Below, one piece after another: positions 24,260-43,449 of a stretch of 64,000 nucleotides of DNA. Source of the DNA: Leuctra nigra (lineage: Eukaryota > Arthropoda > Insecta > Plecoptera > Leuctridae); assembly GCA_934045905.1 (NCBI GenBank), contig OW203767.1:11473073-11537072 (forward strand). The letters are read 5' to 3'. Within the stretch, counting starts at the first letter, position 1; the number at the start of each line of letters is the position of its first letter. Under the pieces are notes generated by a model. That model did not search any database. It saw only the letters and a program-made list of their open reading frames with translations, and was not told the origin of the DNA. A program made the position numbers and the translations under genes.

Positions 24260-27200
24260 TTATTGCCCAGGTCCTGACAAAGATTTATCCATGAACCTCT
24301 TCTTTCCGAAGCAGAGCCACCACTTGGATGGCTTTCCGTCATCACTGCCGAACACTTTCTCGCAAACTCTGACGCCAGTCTCTTGACGAATTTGCTGGAT
24401 GTATTGCCGCATGAGATCTGTAGGATGAAATGATCCCACATTTTACAACAAGTAAATGTTCGTTTGCAATACCAACGACGTTAAGTCACTATGAGTTTTC
24501 GCAGCGATCTCGTCTGCTGTGAATCAGTAGGCCTTGATGTCAATTGCCAGAATGTTGGCCCAAATAAAAATAGAAGTGTTTGATTTTTTTTCTGCTATTG
24601 ACGATATACCTACAGGTCACATTTTTTCTTCAATCGAGCTGAAATTTTGCTCACATGAACGGACCATCTCTGGGGTTTGCAGACCATAATTTTTTTGAAA
24701 TCCGTTGATTGGTTCAAATTTTAAAGAACTTAACTTACGATTGGTAGGTCTGATCAATACGAAATTTTGCCAGGTCATTGCAACCAGCATGGTTTCAAAT
24801 CTTACAAATATTCAGCCAAATCCTCTTATTGGTTACTAGGAAAACGCTCTGAGTAACGCGTTGATGAGCAAGCACGGATACGCGCAACACCTCGAACCGA
24901 AATTATGTTTATCGAAAATGTCCTTAAAAGCCAATTATTCTTGAATTTCGTCACAGACTTGTATGAAAATCTCCAACAATTCCTAAAATATTGGTCCCAA
25001 TAACCACGCAAAGTTTTAAGTTGATCGATTGAACCTTTATGATTGAACGATTCCTTGTTAATTTCCAAAATCACAGGATATCGTTCAAAAAAATGTTAAA
25101 CGGTCATATCAGTTTCATAATACGTTTGAAAGTTTCTGCTCTAACAACCTTGAAGCGAAGATTCGAAGATTCCGTGAAATATGAAATTCGAGAAATATGA
25201 TACCTAGCCAACACGCAAAATATCCGTAAACTGTCGATAACTTTTGAATTTAAACACAGTTTAGTCTTAAAATTGTCAAAAATACAGATAATGTTGGACC
25301 CGATGACCATACAAAATTTTAAGTTGATCGGTCAAACAGTTCTGGCTTAAATTTCAAAAAGCACATGAAATATTTTTTTAAATTTTAACCAATGGGAGGA
25401 TTTGGCTGAAAATTTGTAAAATAAGAGACAATGTTGGTCCTAATGACCATGCAAAATATAAGGTCGATCACATTTGTCGAAGTCCATTTTCATTTTTCAG
25501 CCTATCAGGAGATGTGTATTTAAATTTCAACCAATGAATGGATTTCAAAAAAATTAGGGTCTGCAAACAGAGAAGGTTGGTTTTACATGTGTGAAAATTT
25601 CAGATCGATCGGTGAAACGGTGCGACCTGTGTATCGGCTATTAGCAGCCAAAAAAAACAAAACAAAAAAAACAAAAAAAAACAGAGGTCCGTGCCAAAAG
25701 AGCCAAAAGGAGACGCTCGCTTCGCTCGCTCAAAAATTTAAAAAATCTTCCAAATGGTCGAAAATCAAAAGCATCATTAAAAAAGGAAGATCAAAATCAA
25801 GAACGGAACCGTCAAATATCTATCAAAGATTTTTATGATATTTTCCGTCCATTTTGCTGAGTTTTTATATCAAATCTCCCATTCCGGGCAAAACTCTTTT
25901 TCTGCCCACCCCTAAAGTAGAATATTACATTAAAAGATACAATAATTAATTTTATATTACAAAACACTATTTCAAGACAGCCCGGTTAGTATTAAGACCC
26001 CTCTTCTATTACACAAGTGTACAAAGTTACGTACCGGCTTCTGAAGGGGTTGACGGCTTGGCATACACTGAATTAAGAGGGAAGCCCGATTCACCCGGTA
26101 TGTCAAACTTGGAGATGGCTAACGTGTACATCTCATTCATGCCTTGGCTCTTCGTGCTGCACTTAGCAAGCCGTTTTAAGCAATCGGTGATGTATAATGT
26201 GATGTAGATCAAGACACGATCTGCTTCGCTCTAAAACACAAATTTGAAATTAATACTTTTGAAAAAAATCCATTGGGATTTACTTCCTGGTTGGTACAAA
26301 ATAGCCTTACCTAATAATATTTTTTTTTATAAACACATTTAATGAATGTAAAATATTTCTGTACCTCAGAAGTAGAAAGCCTGTTGTCCATTTTAATGAT
26401 TCTTGGAGCGAGCTTAAAAATTCTGCCTTCATCGAATCTTTTAGTAATGGTGACATTACTCTGCATTTAGTAATGCAGAAATAGGTACCTAGGTACTTTA
26501 ATAAAATAGTGATTTGTTGACATCAGTCAATTTACAATTTATGGGGTTTCATTATGATTCAAAAAGTGTGCATTTAAGGTGGCTGCATATCACGTGACTT
26601 TTCAACCAAAATGCTACACATTTTCATTTGGAAGGGTTCAGTTTAGCAAATACTTTTCACTCATCAGATAAGTTAGGACACATCTGTTGGAACAAATCTA
26701 CGCAGAAAAGAACTGCGAAAATAACTTATTAGATGATTTTACTTCCTTGCACCTAAATATTCTCAAATCAAGACCTGAAGTTTAAGGAAATCCTATGAGT
26801 TGCCAAGAACAGCAAACTTTAATCTAATAAAAGGGCACATATGCATCACAAACCTGACACAATTTTGCCAACAAAACATGCGCTCTTTCTTCATCTTTCC
26901 ACCGAAATGTTGAGATATTAATTATATCCACTATTATGAATGTAATATTTAAAATAGCAGCACTGGGTTTTGACAGTCTTCACACGCGTACGTATACACG
27001 ATATTTGTGTTGTTTTTATTATAAAACCACTGCAAAATTAAATAATATTGACTAAATATTGAAAATATTGATAAGCTCCAGTATGCAGTGAATTTCCTTC
27101 ATAAATCACCTTGGATTACTCAACATGAACGATGTAAGGTATGTACTCATAGGTAACTATTTCTTTTGATCGGATGTAGAGAAATAAAGTCACGTGATAT

Positions 27201-29838
27201 GTATTGGCCTTAAGCAAAATCGAGAAAATGAACTTGGGGCCTTCTACGTCTGAGGGCCAATTCTTGAGATTCACGGTTTTATTGTTTAAAACGTACAAAT
27301 TTGAAGGCTAACCAACTGTTGTCAATTGTTTCAAGTTTTATACAATGCAATTGCATACGTAAAACGGTTTGAAAACGTGAATCTTGAGAATCGGCCTCCT
27401 GGGGAGGTACAGACTTGTGTAAATTAGTTTTACGAAAATACATACTTTTACTTCGTATGTTCTAAAGAACACGTTGGCTTTGAAGTAGTATATGGCTTCT
27501 TCAATTATATCCATGTTATCTTCTTTATTTGGTACGAATGTCGGGGCTGGCCCTCGAAACTGTGTCTTGAATGGCAGGATTGCCATGTTTCCAACCATCT
27601 GGTTGTACTCCAAGAAACAGGAGTGATACGCCTAAAATCATAACGCATACAGTAGGTATTATCATTCATCTGGATGTAAAAATTATATCGGAGTATCAAG
27701 GGCTGTGAACTCTAACTACTTACAAGGTACCCCTTCATCTGAATGGTTGGTCTGATCAATTCAAAATTTTGCCAAGTCATTTCAACCAACATTGTCTCAA
27801 ATTGACAAAGTTTCTGCCAAATCCTCTTATTGGTTAAAATTTTAAAAATCATTCAATTAATTTCAAATTTTTGGCATGTGATTAGGGCTCCCATCCGTAC
27901 CGTTTTTGACGGGACAGTCCCTTCTTTTGAGGTAGTGTCCCATTGTCCCCACAACATTTAAAAAACCCTGTATTTGTCCCGTTTTTCTAACAAAAGTCAA
28001 AAATCCTGCTCATTTTCATTCAAATGCACTCTGCATCGATAATAAATATAATAATAAATATCATCTAAATCATGATTGTCATTGACTTCCTTTGGTTTAT
28101 CCCTCATCTTTTATACAAAACAAACGTAACCTCTTTGGAGACATTTAAAATAGGTAGGTAATAGGTACATGATAATAATTAGTAGGTACCTATTCAAGGA
28201 AACAAAACTACGCACGTTCAATAAAAAGAAACACAATTTATTTCCTGTCAAAAGTGCGTAGAATTGCTCTAAATCATGTTATGAATTTCAAATTTTTCCG
28301 GACCGCATTTAGCTGGGGGGCCACCCCCCCAGACCCCCCATTGTTGTCGCACGGGATTTTATATCTGGAATTTTTTGTCCCGCTTTTTTACATTTAGATT
28401 ATGGGAGCCCTACATGTGATCAAGACCGACATTATCTCATATTTTACACATTTTCAACCCAATCGGTCTTAGGCCTGGTTGTACCAAGTCCCGATGAAGT
28501 TAGTGGTAGGATTTATCGGCTGAAACCATGGCAACAGCCAATGAAACACAGCCATCTAGAACACTAAAGTGAACTTTATCTTTACTTATCGGGACATCGT
28601 ACAACCGGGCCTTAGTGTTACTGTGCTAGGTATTGTCATTTTAAAAGTTTACAAAGCATTGTCAAAATAGATTTTTAGAAAAAGTAATACGTAAGTCACG
28701 ACACATAGATCTGGCACACATCTGTGCTTGCTCATCAACATGTTACACTGAGCGTGTTCCTAGTACCTAGATATATTTTTTGTGGTCATTTAGATTCATA
28801 TTCAAAAATGTACCAAATGATAAGCGTCCCTAGAGCAATAGTTACATTTTCTCCCGGTCAACCGTACGTACAGTGAATAGATTTTAGTGTGCTTGAGAGA
28901 CTACACGGAGCATTTAGTACCTGTGTTGCTTATGAAAAAAATATTCAATTCAATACTAATTCAATGCAATATGCAGCGGTTAATTTGGAGGCGGACGTGT
29001 ACCCTCACTCCTTTTCAGTGTGTATGCCGTCCACCCACTTATTTTTCATGGAATAAAAATTGGCTAAAAATTACAGTAGGAACCCCCCCCCCCCCCCCTC
29101 AACACAATGCGGGTCAGGAGCGCATAGAAAATTCTGTGTTTCAGACACAAATTTGGTGCTTTTCTATGCGATTTGTACACAATTTTACACAATTTTTACT
29201 TCCATGGAAATAAGTGGGTGGACGGCCTCCAAACTGAAAAAGGGTGGGAGGACGCGTCCGCCCTCGCGTGGCCGCCAGTTTGGGACTGGCTGCTGCACAT
29301 AAGGCACAATCGATGTAACGGTGACAGAGGACTCTGTAGACACAAATTTGCCAATTGTTAGGTAAACATCCCGCCCGTTACATACATTGTGGACAGACTC
29401 GGCAAAGTTTTCATATTCAGAATTCCTGTTCCATCCATTCTGTGTATGGCTTAAGGCTCAAAAGAGTTTTGGGGTGTAATGTTGTTTCGATGGAGCAGTA
29501 CATGTCACTTATGTGACTTACATGCAGGTTGTGTGCCTGATGTAACATTATGGAAACTGTTTACCATCTAGAATTAATGTGTCAGGTACCTAGTATACAA
29601 CCTATGCAAAATTGAGCTATTACTGGCGCATAGTAACCGTGATTTATTGAAATAAGTGTGGGTATCTCAGCATTTTATTTAGATGACAGCTACTGTGCAC
29701 AGGTTAGTATTCCAGGTGCAATCTGAGGTACCTAGTAATTTACTTTCTACAGTTCACAGTCATAACTGGTCATCAGGAATTATTTAAAACGTTATATTTC
29801 AATGTACGAAAATGGTTTCCATGAATATTTACCGGCAT
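24260..29838 (-). CDS. Arpc3: Actin-related protein 2/3 complex subunit 3 (p21-Arc)
   Basis: Structural subunit of the Arp2/3 actin-nucleating complex. The four exons on the minus strand are 29838-29833 (ATG CCG only), 27631-27446, 26230-26035 and 24417-24260. All junctions are GT-AG and in phase, giving 181 residues (human 178). Diagnostic stretches are [69 protein letters not shown] and the end [13 protein letters not shown]. The two-codon first exon matches the MP-AYHS junction of other animals and explains why no ATG precedes exon 2. Intron 1 contains a hAT element and other repeats. AATAAA lies on the minus strand at 24175-24170, about 85 bases past the stop. Confidence 0.95.
24590..25733. 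repeat. Dispersed repeat family R, copies in opposed orientation
   Basis: Segment 24590-24836 matches 60905-61140 in direct orientation. Segment 24837-25733 matches 60826-61681 in reverse. The family has one end TAGGAAAACGCTCTG...CGCGTTGATGAGC and the other the palindrome-like GAGCGAAGCGAGCGTCTCC. Relatives lie at 27735-28465, 45299-47271 and 48222-48866. It is probably a transposon family, but no coding was recognised. Confidence 0.6.
27735..28465. repeat. Family R fragment interrupted by a hAT element
   Basis: The halves 27735-27882 and 28413-28465 continue one another and match family R (TTGGTCTGATCAATT..., CCAAATCCTC). The hAT at 27883-28412 sits between them. A short end fragment of the family is also visible at about 28720-28766. 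Confidence 0.6.
27883..28412. mobile_element. hAT-type non-autonomous element E (530 bp)
   Basis: The ends are TAGGGCTCCCAT / ATGGGAGCCCTA, with an exact 8-bp target duplication CATGTGAT at 27875-27882 and 28413-28420. It contains a CCCCCC-rich patch and GTCCCG motifs near both ends. It lies in ARPC3 intron 1. Confidence 0.9.
28470..28613. repeat. Foldback MITE (about 145 bp)
   Basis: The inverted ends are of the type TAAGGCCCGGTTGTAC followed by AGTCCCGATAAGT. It lies in ARPC3 intron 1. Confidence 0.65.
28987..29275. repeat. Foldback with internal poly-C run
   Basis: The arms 28987-29050 and 29211-29275 pair (GCCGTCCACCCACTTAT / ATAAGTGGGTGGACGGC). A run of about 17 C lies near 29082-29098. 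Open frames across it are by-products of the repeat. Confidence 0.65.
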
Positions 29839-30060
29839 TTTCCGCTAATTTGATCAATAAACTAAAGAAATGTAACACTTTTATGCTTTTTATGTCACTG
29901 TCAACACAGCACAGTAGATATGACGTCACATTCCGGTCCCCACCCCACCAGGCAATGCCCATTGGATGACATTCGGCACTATACACACGAAGTTTCATAA
30001 CTTTGGTTCTCATCGACACGGCACGGGTGCTATTCACGAACAGTTAATGTATTGCGGGTT
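29839..30060 (-). promoter_or_regulatory. Probable ARPC3 promoter and 5' UTR
   Basis: This is unique sequence upstream of the two-codon exon. It contains a perfect CRE-type palindrome TGACGTCA (29921-29928), a GC-richer block and a TATA-like CATAAAAG closer to the start codon. Promoter assignment is inferred from position. Confidence 0.45.
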
Positions 30061-30691
30061 GCATGACCGTTTTTCTTAATAATCCCTCCATAGCAGACCG
30101 GCAATAAACATTAGGACGAGTCATTATTTTTTTGAATCTAGATATAAAACGTATTTATTATATTTTTAGTTTTACCGAGATTTACTAAAATGTTTTCAAT
30201 TTCAATGGCTTACTTTCTATATGAAACAAGATTGAAAGCAAAAATATATTAGTTTTCAATTATCATTATTTAAGTCCATCAAGTTTCTAAGAATGGACAA
30301 AGACAAATATTTTTTCCAAAATAAATAAAAAATTAAAATTAAACACATTTTGTCATTTGATACATGGGACCATAGTGTGATGGGAAAGGTGATGAAGAAA
30401 TGTTCCATTTTTATAATGAAGATTTAATACATTTTATACTTTTGTGCATTTGCTTTCCTTTTGTTAAAAATTCTTGAAATTTTACAATTGACTTTAATTT
30501 TAAAATTTTATAAAATATCACAATTTATTTCAATTATTTAAATATGCATGTTTGTTCTGACTGTGCAATATTTTACTCATATATAAAATACTAAATTATA
30601 AAAAGTATGCAATTGCAAATCCCCATCATTCTTCTGCTTGCTCTGGATGTCTGAACGAACTGAAGACTCGAGCACTCTCTCCCGAGGATTA

Positions 30692-32080
30692 AATCTGCAA
30701 GACTCTTGGTAGTCTCAAGTTGGCAATAGCTGGAAAATGAAAAAAATACTAGGTGATTTCCTTCTACAGCAGCAACTGACTCAATAAGACATGGTCTCGA
30801 TTGAGGAGGGAACTTAGGTAGGTAAATTAAACATTATTGCACTAAGTTAAGTACACTGTACAGTGAACTAACACAATACAATCCCCACTTTTTACCATTT
30901 GGAAATATTAGCTGTGAATTTGAATAATGGAACTAAATATAAAGTTATGTTGCCACTACTGAATTTAGACCCATGAACAGTGTTCCCAATTTAGCAGTTT
31001 TGTCACTAGATCTGGAGTTTTGGGATGAGGAAAATCAATGAAAATTTCAGATTCGCCACTAAATTAAATTCATATGGAAAACCATAACTTTTCAGGCTAC
31101 ATTTCCGGCAGAATTTCATGGTACTTCTAGCAACCTCAAGTTTTGCGAGTTGGCAACACTGCCCATGAAGTAAAGTATGATACTGATCATATTCTCAGTC
31201 AAGTCAGTACACTACAAATATTTTGCATTTGCTCAACAGAATGTCGAGCACTGAAAATAATAATTTCAAGCTGAATCCTGTTGAAGAATGTGAAATATCA
31301 CAGAGCTCTACCAAGATCAATATGGACAGCATATGTGATGAAGCAAATAAGTCTCTAGACAAGATATTAGAGATGCGTGTGAGATGCACAGAGATGGAGT
31401 TGGAATTAATTAGTTTGTTGCCCGCAACAGTAAAGATGTCAACTCTGAAGTAATGAAAACTCTATTATTATCATCATTATTAATTATAAAGTCTATATTC
31501 TTTAAAAGTTACAACTGATCAAGATTTGCAAGATGATATAGATTAAAGGCTGATAGAAAGTCAAAATAACAAACAGTACAAATCTCACAAAACAATAGCA
31601 TTATGCACCTACACCTATAATCTTATGATGCGTTAATAATAAATATAATGACAGGTTACAATCTGTATATTTTTAAAATGAAATATTATATTAAGTAGAT
31701 ATTGTGATGTATATTGAAACATTAATCTTGACTGTACCTACATTACTACATAGTAGGTACATACCTCCAGTTGCTCAGGTTCCGTTTCTTGGAGATGAGA
31801 AGTGCCAGCGCCGAGATCAAAAACATTCCATGTAGGTACTGACTTTTTATATGTGATTTTGCTAGCCTAGAAAACAATTAATAGCTCCAATTAATTGTTA
31901 CGAAGATTAAGTGTAGGTATTGTAATCACATTCCTCACACATAATATGATACTTACAGAAAATGGCCGAGCTCAACCAATTCCACCAACAATTAACATCA
32001 ATGGCCGTAACAAGTGAGAAAGATGTTTGATTATTCTGCAACTTGATGACCCAATAGCAGGAAGAGAAGAGAATTCCGGC
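30692..32080 (-). CDS. Possible terminal exons of an unidentified protein (tentative)
   Basis: Three minus-strand segments have usable splice signals and compatible phases: 32080-31957, 31838-31765, then 30729 onward, where an in-frame TGA comes after four codons. The joined frame gives a hydrophobic stretch (AGILFSSCYWVIKL...) followed by a polar tail (...TSHLQETEPEQLE). The product is not recognised. An alternative frame across the last two segments is also open, so the model may be wrong. Upstream exons would lie towards 33-35 kb. Confidence 0.25.
31241..31453 (+). CDS. Small unrecognised ORF (70 aa)
   Basis: An ATG at 31241 directly follows an acceptor-like TTTGCTCAACAG and opens 70 codons to a TAA at 31453. 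The product is acidic, with a helix-prone segment (EANKSLDKILEMRVRCTEMELELISLL) that could form a short coiled coil. No family is recognised. It may be a small gene or a chance frame in AT-rich DNA. Confidence 0.25.
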   Translation: MSSTENNNFKLNPVEECEISQSSTKINMDSICDEANKSLDKILEMRVRCTEMELELISLLPATVKMSTLK

Positions 32081-33138
32081 CTGCAAATTAAACCAAGATA
32101 AATATGCAGTTTTGGAAACAAAATACAAATTTGCAATATTCTATGTCTGTTCATTTAAATGAGTAGATGACCATCCCAGCTAAACTAGATAGGCACTTCG
32201 ATTTTCAAACTTCAAATTTTTAATGTGTGCCGTGTGGAGATTTGGGAATTCTATAGTTGCAATGCAAAACACAGGATATCATGGGAACAAATCCCTTACT
32301 TCTAATTTGGAAGTTATAATTGAAATCCACTTGCTTCTTAGCAAGGACAGATAGCACCCTACCTATTGAAAGGAAATCTGCAGAGCAGATACTATGAGCT
32401 AATTTTCATGTAGAACAAGAATGGCATGCATGAATGAATATCCTATGAATATGTACGATAGATAAGAGATTAATAACACATACTGACTTTGTTTTAGATA
32501 CAAACAAAGAGCAGCAGTCCAATTTAAGAGGCAGGACAGTAATTATTCCTTGTACCATTTATATTAGTACTAGTCACGCTTTTCAGCCAAACTACACTGA
32601 GGTGATCAAAAATCCTATTAGGTAGGTACTTTGAACAGGCGGAGGACTAGATTACCAAAAATTTGTTATGAGCTACGTTGGTAGGAAAGAAGGTAATAGT
32701 AAAAATACCTAGGTGTAAAATGTTTAAATGGAAAATACCTCTTGATCCTTTGCTTGGCCAATCTCATCATTTACATTTCTTCATTGATATCTAATCTAAT
32801 ATGCATAATTAAAAACATGAACACTCTCCTGATCAAAAGTAAATACAAGTGCCACTTGAGGATGTCAGGTCAAAATTATTTTATGAATGGATTGAGTCAA
32901 CTCAGTTGACAGATCTTTGTATCTTTTGAGCATGAGTGTGTAGGAAGAGAACAAGAAACTCTTCCATGAAACCTGAATATAAAACATAATATTTAGAAGT
33001 CACATCGGTACTAAAAGAGATGCAACTGTTCTCTACGAAGATTTCAAATATTGAGCTGTAGGTACGTAACAAGTAGCATTTCGGTGCAAAGTTGCTAAAC
33101 ATTCAGAGCACTTGTACAGTGGCTGACAGTCGATACAA

Positions 33139-34075
33139 TTAAGGTGGCTGGGTCGATCGACCATTTTTTCAGATAGTGTTCAATTTTGCTGTACTCACTC
33201 ATCGATATCCCCTAAACAACACTTCAAAAGATAAAATACTTCCCGTGTCTAGTTTTCGAAATAGGCGAATAAGAAAGTATTTTCCCCATGTTATCTTATG
33301 GCAGGTTTGAAAAATTTGCTACAAATGAAGATTTTATTTAATTGGCTCGATAGATTTTCAAAAAACCTATATAAGAAAGAATCTTTGTTCTATTCACTTT
33401 CATTAAAAAAATATAAACCAATATCATCGTGTGCTAAATAAAAAGTTCTATGCGATTCAATTCAAATTGCGAATCAAGTAAAAATACTTTTGGCAACATG
33501 GGAGTGCTCAAGGTAGTTAGATGGCACTAAATGCCTACTAAAGATACCTTGACTTTTCATGAAAGTAAACTCTAGGTGTAAGCTCAGCAACCTCAGCCAT
33601 CATGATTCCGCACAAATCAAAATTTTCAAAGTACGATGTTGCCATATTGTACCGTATTGTTAAAATTATAGAAAATTCTTCAATATAAAATTCAAAACTA
33701 ACTTCTTTGGGGCAGTAATACTAGGTCTGTTCGTCGGGGTGTTCTAACCTGTTCGGAACACACCGGAAGTCGTCACGGAAAAGTTTACTTATACCTATCC
33801 GTCGAGTTTTGATTCGTAATTCATGCACCTAACATATTCAGTGACGTACTTCCACCTGCTCCGAGCAGGTTAGAACACCCCGACGAACAAACCTACTGCT
33901 CTAAATAAAAAGATAACGTATAAATACCATTTTAATGTTGTCTATTTCAACTACCCAGTATATTATACAAATAAATTATGTGCTAAAAGAATTTATAAAC
34001 GTGATTTATTTACGCTTAATAAATTAGTGAAAGCTTTCCAATACTTCAGAAAATCGATCGATCCAGCCACCTTAA
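33139..34075. mobile_element. TTAA-flanked element with nested MITE
   Basis: The ends GGTGGCTGGGTCGATCGA / TCGATCGATCCAGCCACC lie inside TTAA at both borders (33139-33142, 34072-34075). A smaller foldback sits inside at 33722-33893. No transposase was found. Confidence 0.65.
33722..33893. mobile_element. Nested MITE with about 30-bp inverted ends
   Basis: The ends share TGTTCGTCGGGGTGTTCTAA in inverted orientation, followed by CCTG. It is contained in the element 33139-34075. Confidence 0.7.
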
Positions 34076-34209
34076 CTTGGTAAAATTCACTAGTTTAGAT
34101 CTTTAGATGTTGCATTGAACTGGCAACAATTGAACATGTGAGAAGCAGAAACAATACCCTCTGTGGCAACCAAAGAACGTAGAAATAAAATCTCTTATTA
34201 CTCGGTAGG

Positions 34210-34292
34210 TACACTCACCTCCAAGTGTTCGTACTGTGTTTCTCATAAGAGCACAATGTATAAAACGGTAGGAACACTTGGAGGTGGGTGTA
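34210..34292. repeat. Hairpin with about 20-bp arms
   Basis: TACACTCACCTCCAAGTGTTC is mirrored at 34272-34292. A second inverted pair (GGAATATATTCGGTAA / TTACCGAATATATTTCC) spans about 34298-34438, so the region is a decayed foldback. Confidence 0.55.
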
Positions 34293-34545
34293 CTCATGGG
34301 AATATATTCGGTAAACACTCCTTTCACCCTTCACCACATTCAAACAACTTTGCCGGTGTTACTGGTCGAGGGGGAGTAGCCTAAGCTAGCGTAAATGCAT
34401 GGAAAGGGAGAAGGAGCGCTTACCGAATATATTTCCATGACCATGATTATAAAAAGTACTACATGTAATTAATTATATACACAAGCATATCAATCTAGTA
34501 TCAAGAATTAATTTAAAAGAAACAATCACATAATCCATTTATAGA

Positions 34546-35474
34546 TTTATTGTTTTGAAATCTAAACACAGAACAATCATCATAAGTGAGGTCCTTGCAG
34601 TTTACATCAATAATGGGTATCAAAAAAAGTTAAACATGTAGGTACTACTACTTAAGTTACACAAATAGTGTATGAACTACGAATGAATACTCCAGCCACA
34701 GCTTGGTTTTACCAATCTAAGATCTACTCTTTGAGAGTATAGAACCCGCATTTGGCAAACATTATGATGGGTCTTGTTTGTTGATATGACACACATTCTG
34801 CAAATACTACGCCTCTTACAAATATTTCAATAAACATTCGTCTCTCGTAAAACTGAGCAAAGAGATTCTTCACTGGTCGCTACAATATACCTGTCTATAC
34901 TCAATCATTGAAATAATAACTTTAACAAAAATGAAATAAATCAAGTCCTCTGATAACAAAGAAGACTTACTGAATACCTCAGTAAAACGTAAACACGATC
35001 ACTGTTGGCTTTTAAAAGCATTGATGTAGTACATAGGTATAGTATTCCAAAAGGTGCTACTACACTAATATTATTAAGAAAACCAGAAATTACTCAGTAC
35101 ATAATGAATGAGACACCTTACTCCTATGTAGGTATGTCTAGAAAACTGTTAAATGTAAGCCATAATGGCAATCAAAACCCCAATACAAATGGGAGTCTAC
35201 ACTTATTGGTTTGTAACATAACTCACAAAAATGATAAAGAAAAAGAAAAATTACAACATTGTTCGTTGAGGTTTAAATGTAGTGAAATATCCTCATGACT
35301 GAAGTACTGAAATGGCTAATCATCCTAAGACAATTTCACAGTGATTGAGTAAGTATTTATGAGAGGGAAATAATAAAGCCTCAAAAAGATTATTATAAAA
35401 ACAATAGATTGAATGACAAATATGGAGTCTGCAGTAGCAGGCTAGATAAACCGGCAATCCTGATAAAACTAGCA
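34546..35474 (-). other. PCBP 3' UTR
   Basis: AT-rich sequence downstream of the PCBP stop. An AATAAA on the minus strand at 34551-34546 is a candidate polyadenylation signal, giving a UTR of about 0.9 kb. No other feature was seen. Confidence 0.45.
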
Positions 35475-42209
<6,735 letters not shown>

Positions 42210-42406
42210 GTCGTCCGACTTGTGAGAATTCCACTTGGCGTCCAGTTTAGACAAGTTTCCTTACTGCTAGCCTGAAAATACTTCAATTGAAAGATGGACA
42301 GATTAGTAACAGAATGTTGTATTTCAAAGTAGGTAGGTAATTTTACTAATTAGGTCAGAAGTTTTGATGAAGTGTGCCCTCAAATATAATTGAACATAAG
42401 GTAGTA

Positions 42407-42578
42407 CAGTCGGGGCGCCGAGTGTTTGAACTCTCACCAGATGGCACCACCGTCACTTGCTCTGTTAGGCGGAGAAAGACGTCATTGCAAGGTGAGCGCG
42501 CAATCAAGTCTTTCTCGGCCTAGCAGAAAAACTGCCCAACAGCGCATTCTTCTGAGAGTTCAAACGGCGCCCCGACTG
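42407..42578. mobile_element. CAGT/TA MITE, divergent copy 3
   Basis: The ends CAGTCGGGGCGCCG / CGGCGCCCCGACTG are flanked by TA. The core shares TTTCTCGGCCTAGCAG and GCAAGGTGAGCG with the copies near 4.4-5.1 kb, showing the same family with different tips. It lies upstream of the PCBP start codon. Confidence 0.7.
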
Positions 42579-42664
42579 TACTATGACAGGAGGTATTGCA
42601 GAGCAAATACAGAAAATACAATATCTCCTAGGAGCCTCTGGGGGCCTCTTCTAAATCTTTTTTT

Positions 42665-42883
42665 GATATCGTCGCGGCCGCCTTCGGTTCACTGCCATTA
42701 AGATAGCATTACGTCGAAATAAAGGCGGCCGCAACGAGATCAAAACGAGATATAGAATAGGGCCCCTGGGGGGTTATTCTAAATTCCCATGTCGTCTCGT
42801 ATCAATTGATACGGCGTCACTACCATGTTGAATAGATAGCAGTGAGACCGTATCAAGTGAAATGAGACGACAAGGAAATTTAT
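42665..42883. repeat. Two adjacent small foldbacks
   Basis: The first (42665-42741) pairs GCGGCCGCCTT with AAGGCGGCCGC. The second (42778-42883) pairs TGTCGTCTC with GAGACGACA. TAGG/CTAC microsatellite patches follow to about 43085. Confidence 0.55.
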
Positions 42884-43449
42884 AATAGCCCTAGGTAGGT
42901 AAGGCTAGGTAGGTAGGTAGGGTCACATTCAAAAGAAGCCAGTCACATTCAAAAGAAGCCGGTCAAATCCCCATGTTGGTATATGGAAAACCGGTATAGG
43001 AAGTTTTGAATGTGGCTGTACCTACCAGTGTTCGACTAGGTAGGACCTAACAACACTTACCTACCTACCTACCTACCTACCTACCAGAAACCAGAAATGT
43101 AGGTAACTGATGAAGCAAGTACCTACTAATTTCAATTTAAAAAAGTTGAAAGAGAAATCTATTCCACTATCTCAAATCTGAATGGAACGTTTTCCTAACT
43201 TAATATCAATGCAAACACATACATTTATGTGGCCTTCACATCAACCGGCTTATGTCGCCGCCATTATGGCCATACATTACCCCTCTCCCTAATCCTATGC
43301 CAACAAGTTTCGTAGGCATGCAATAAAATGTATTGTAATAATGGAAAGGTGGAACAAAATAAGTAAAACCTTAGAATAACTGCTGACCTAGATATAGATT
43401 ATATATTTTATAGTAATAAAACAGCATTATTTAAGTTAATTACAATATG

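Noticed and set aside
24253..24441. 62-codon minus-strand frame ending LCQDLGNKY
   Set aside because: It is a shifted frame over ARPC3 exon 4; the correct frame ends [13 protein letters not shown] at 24260.
42426..42701. 91-codon plus-strand frame
   Set aside because: It lies across the CAGT MITE copy and the following foldback and resembles no protein.
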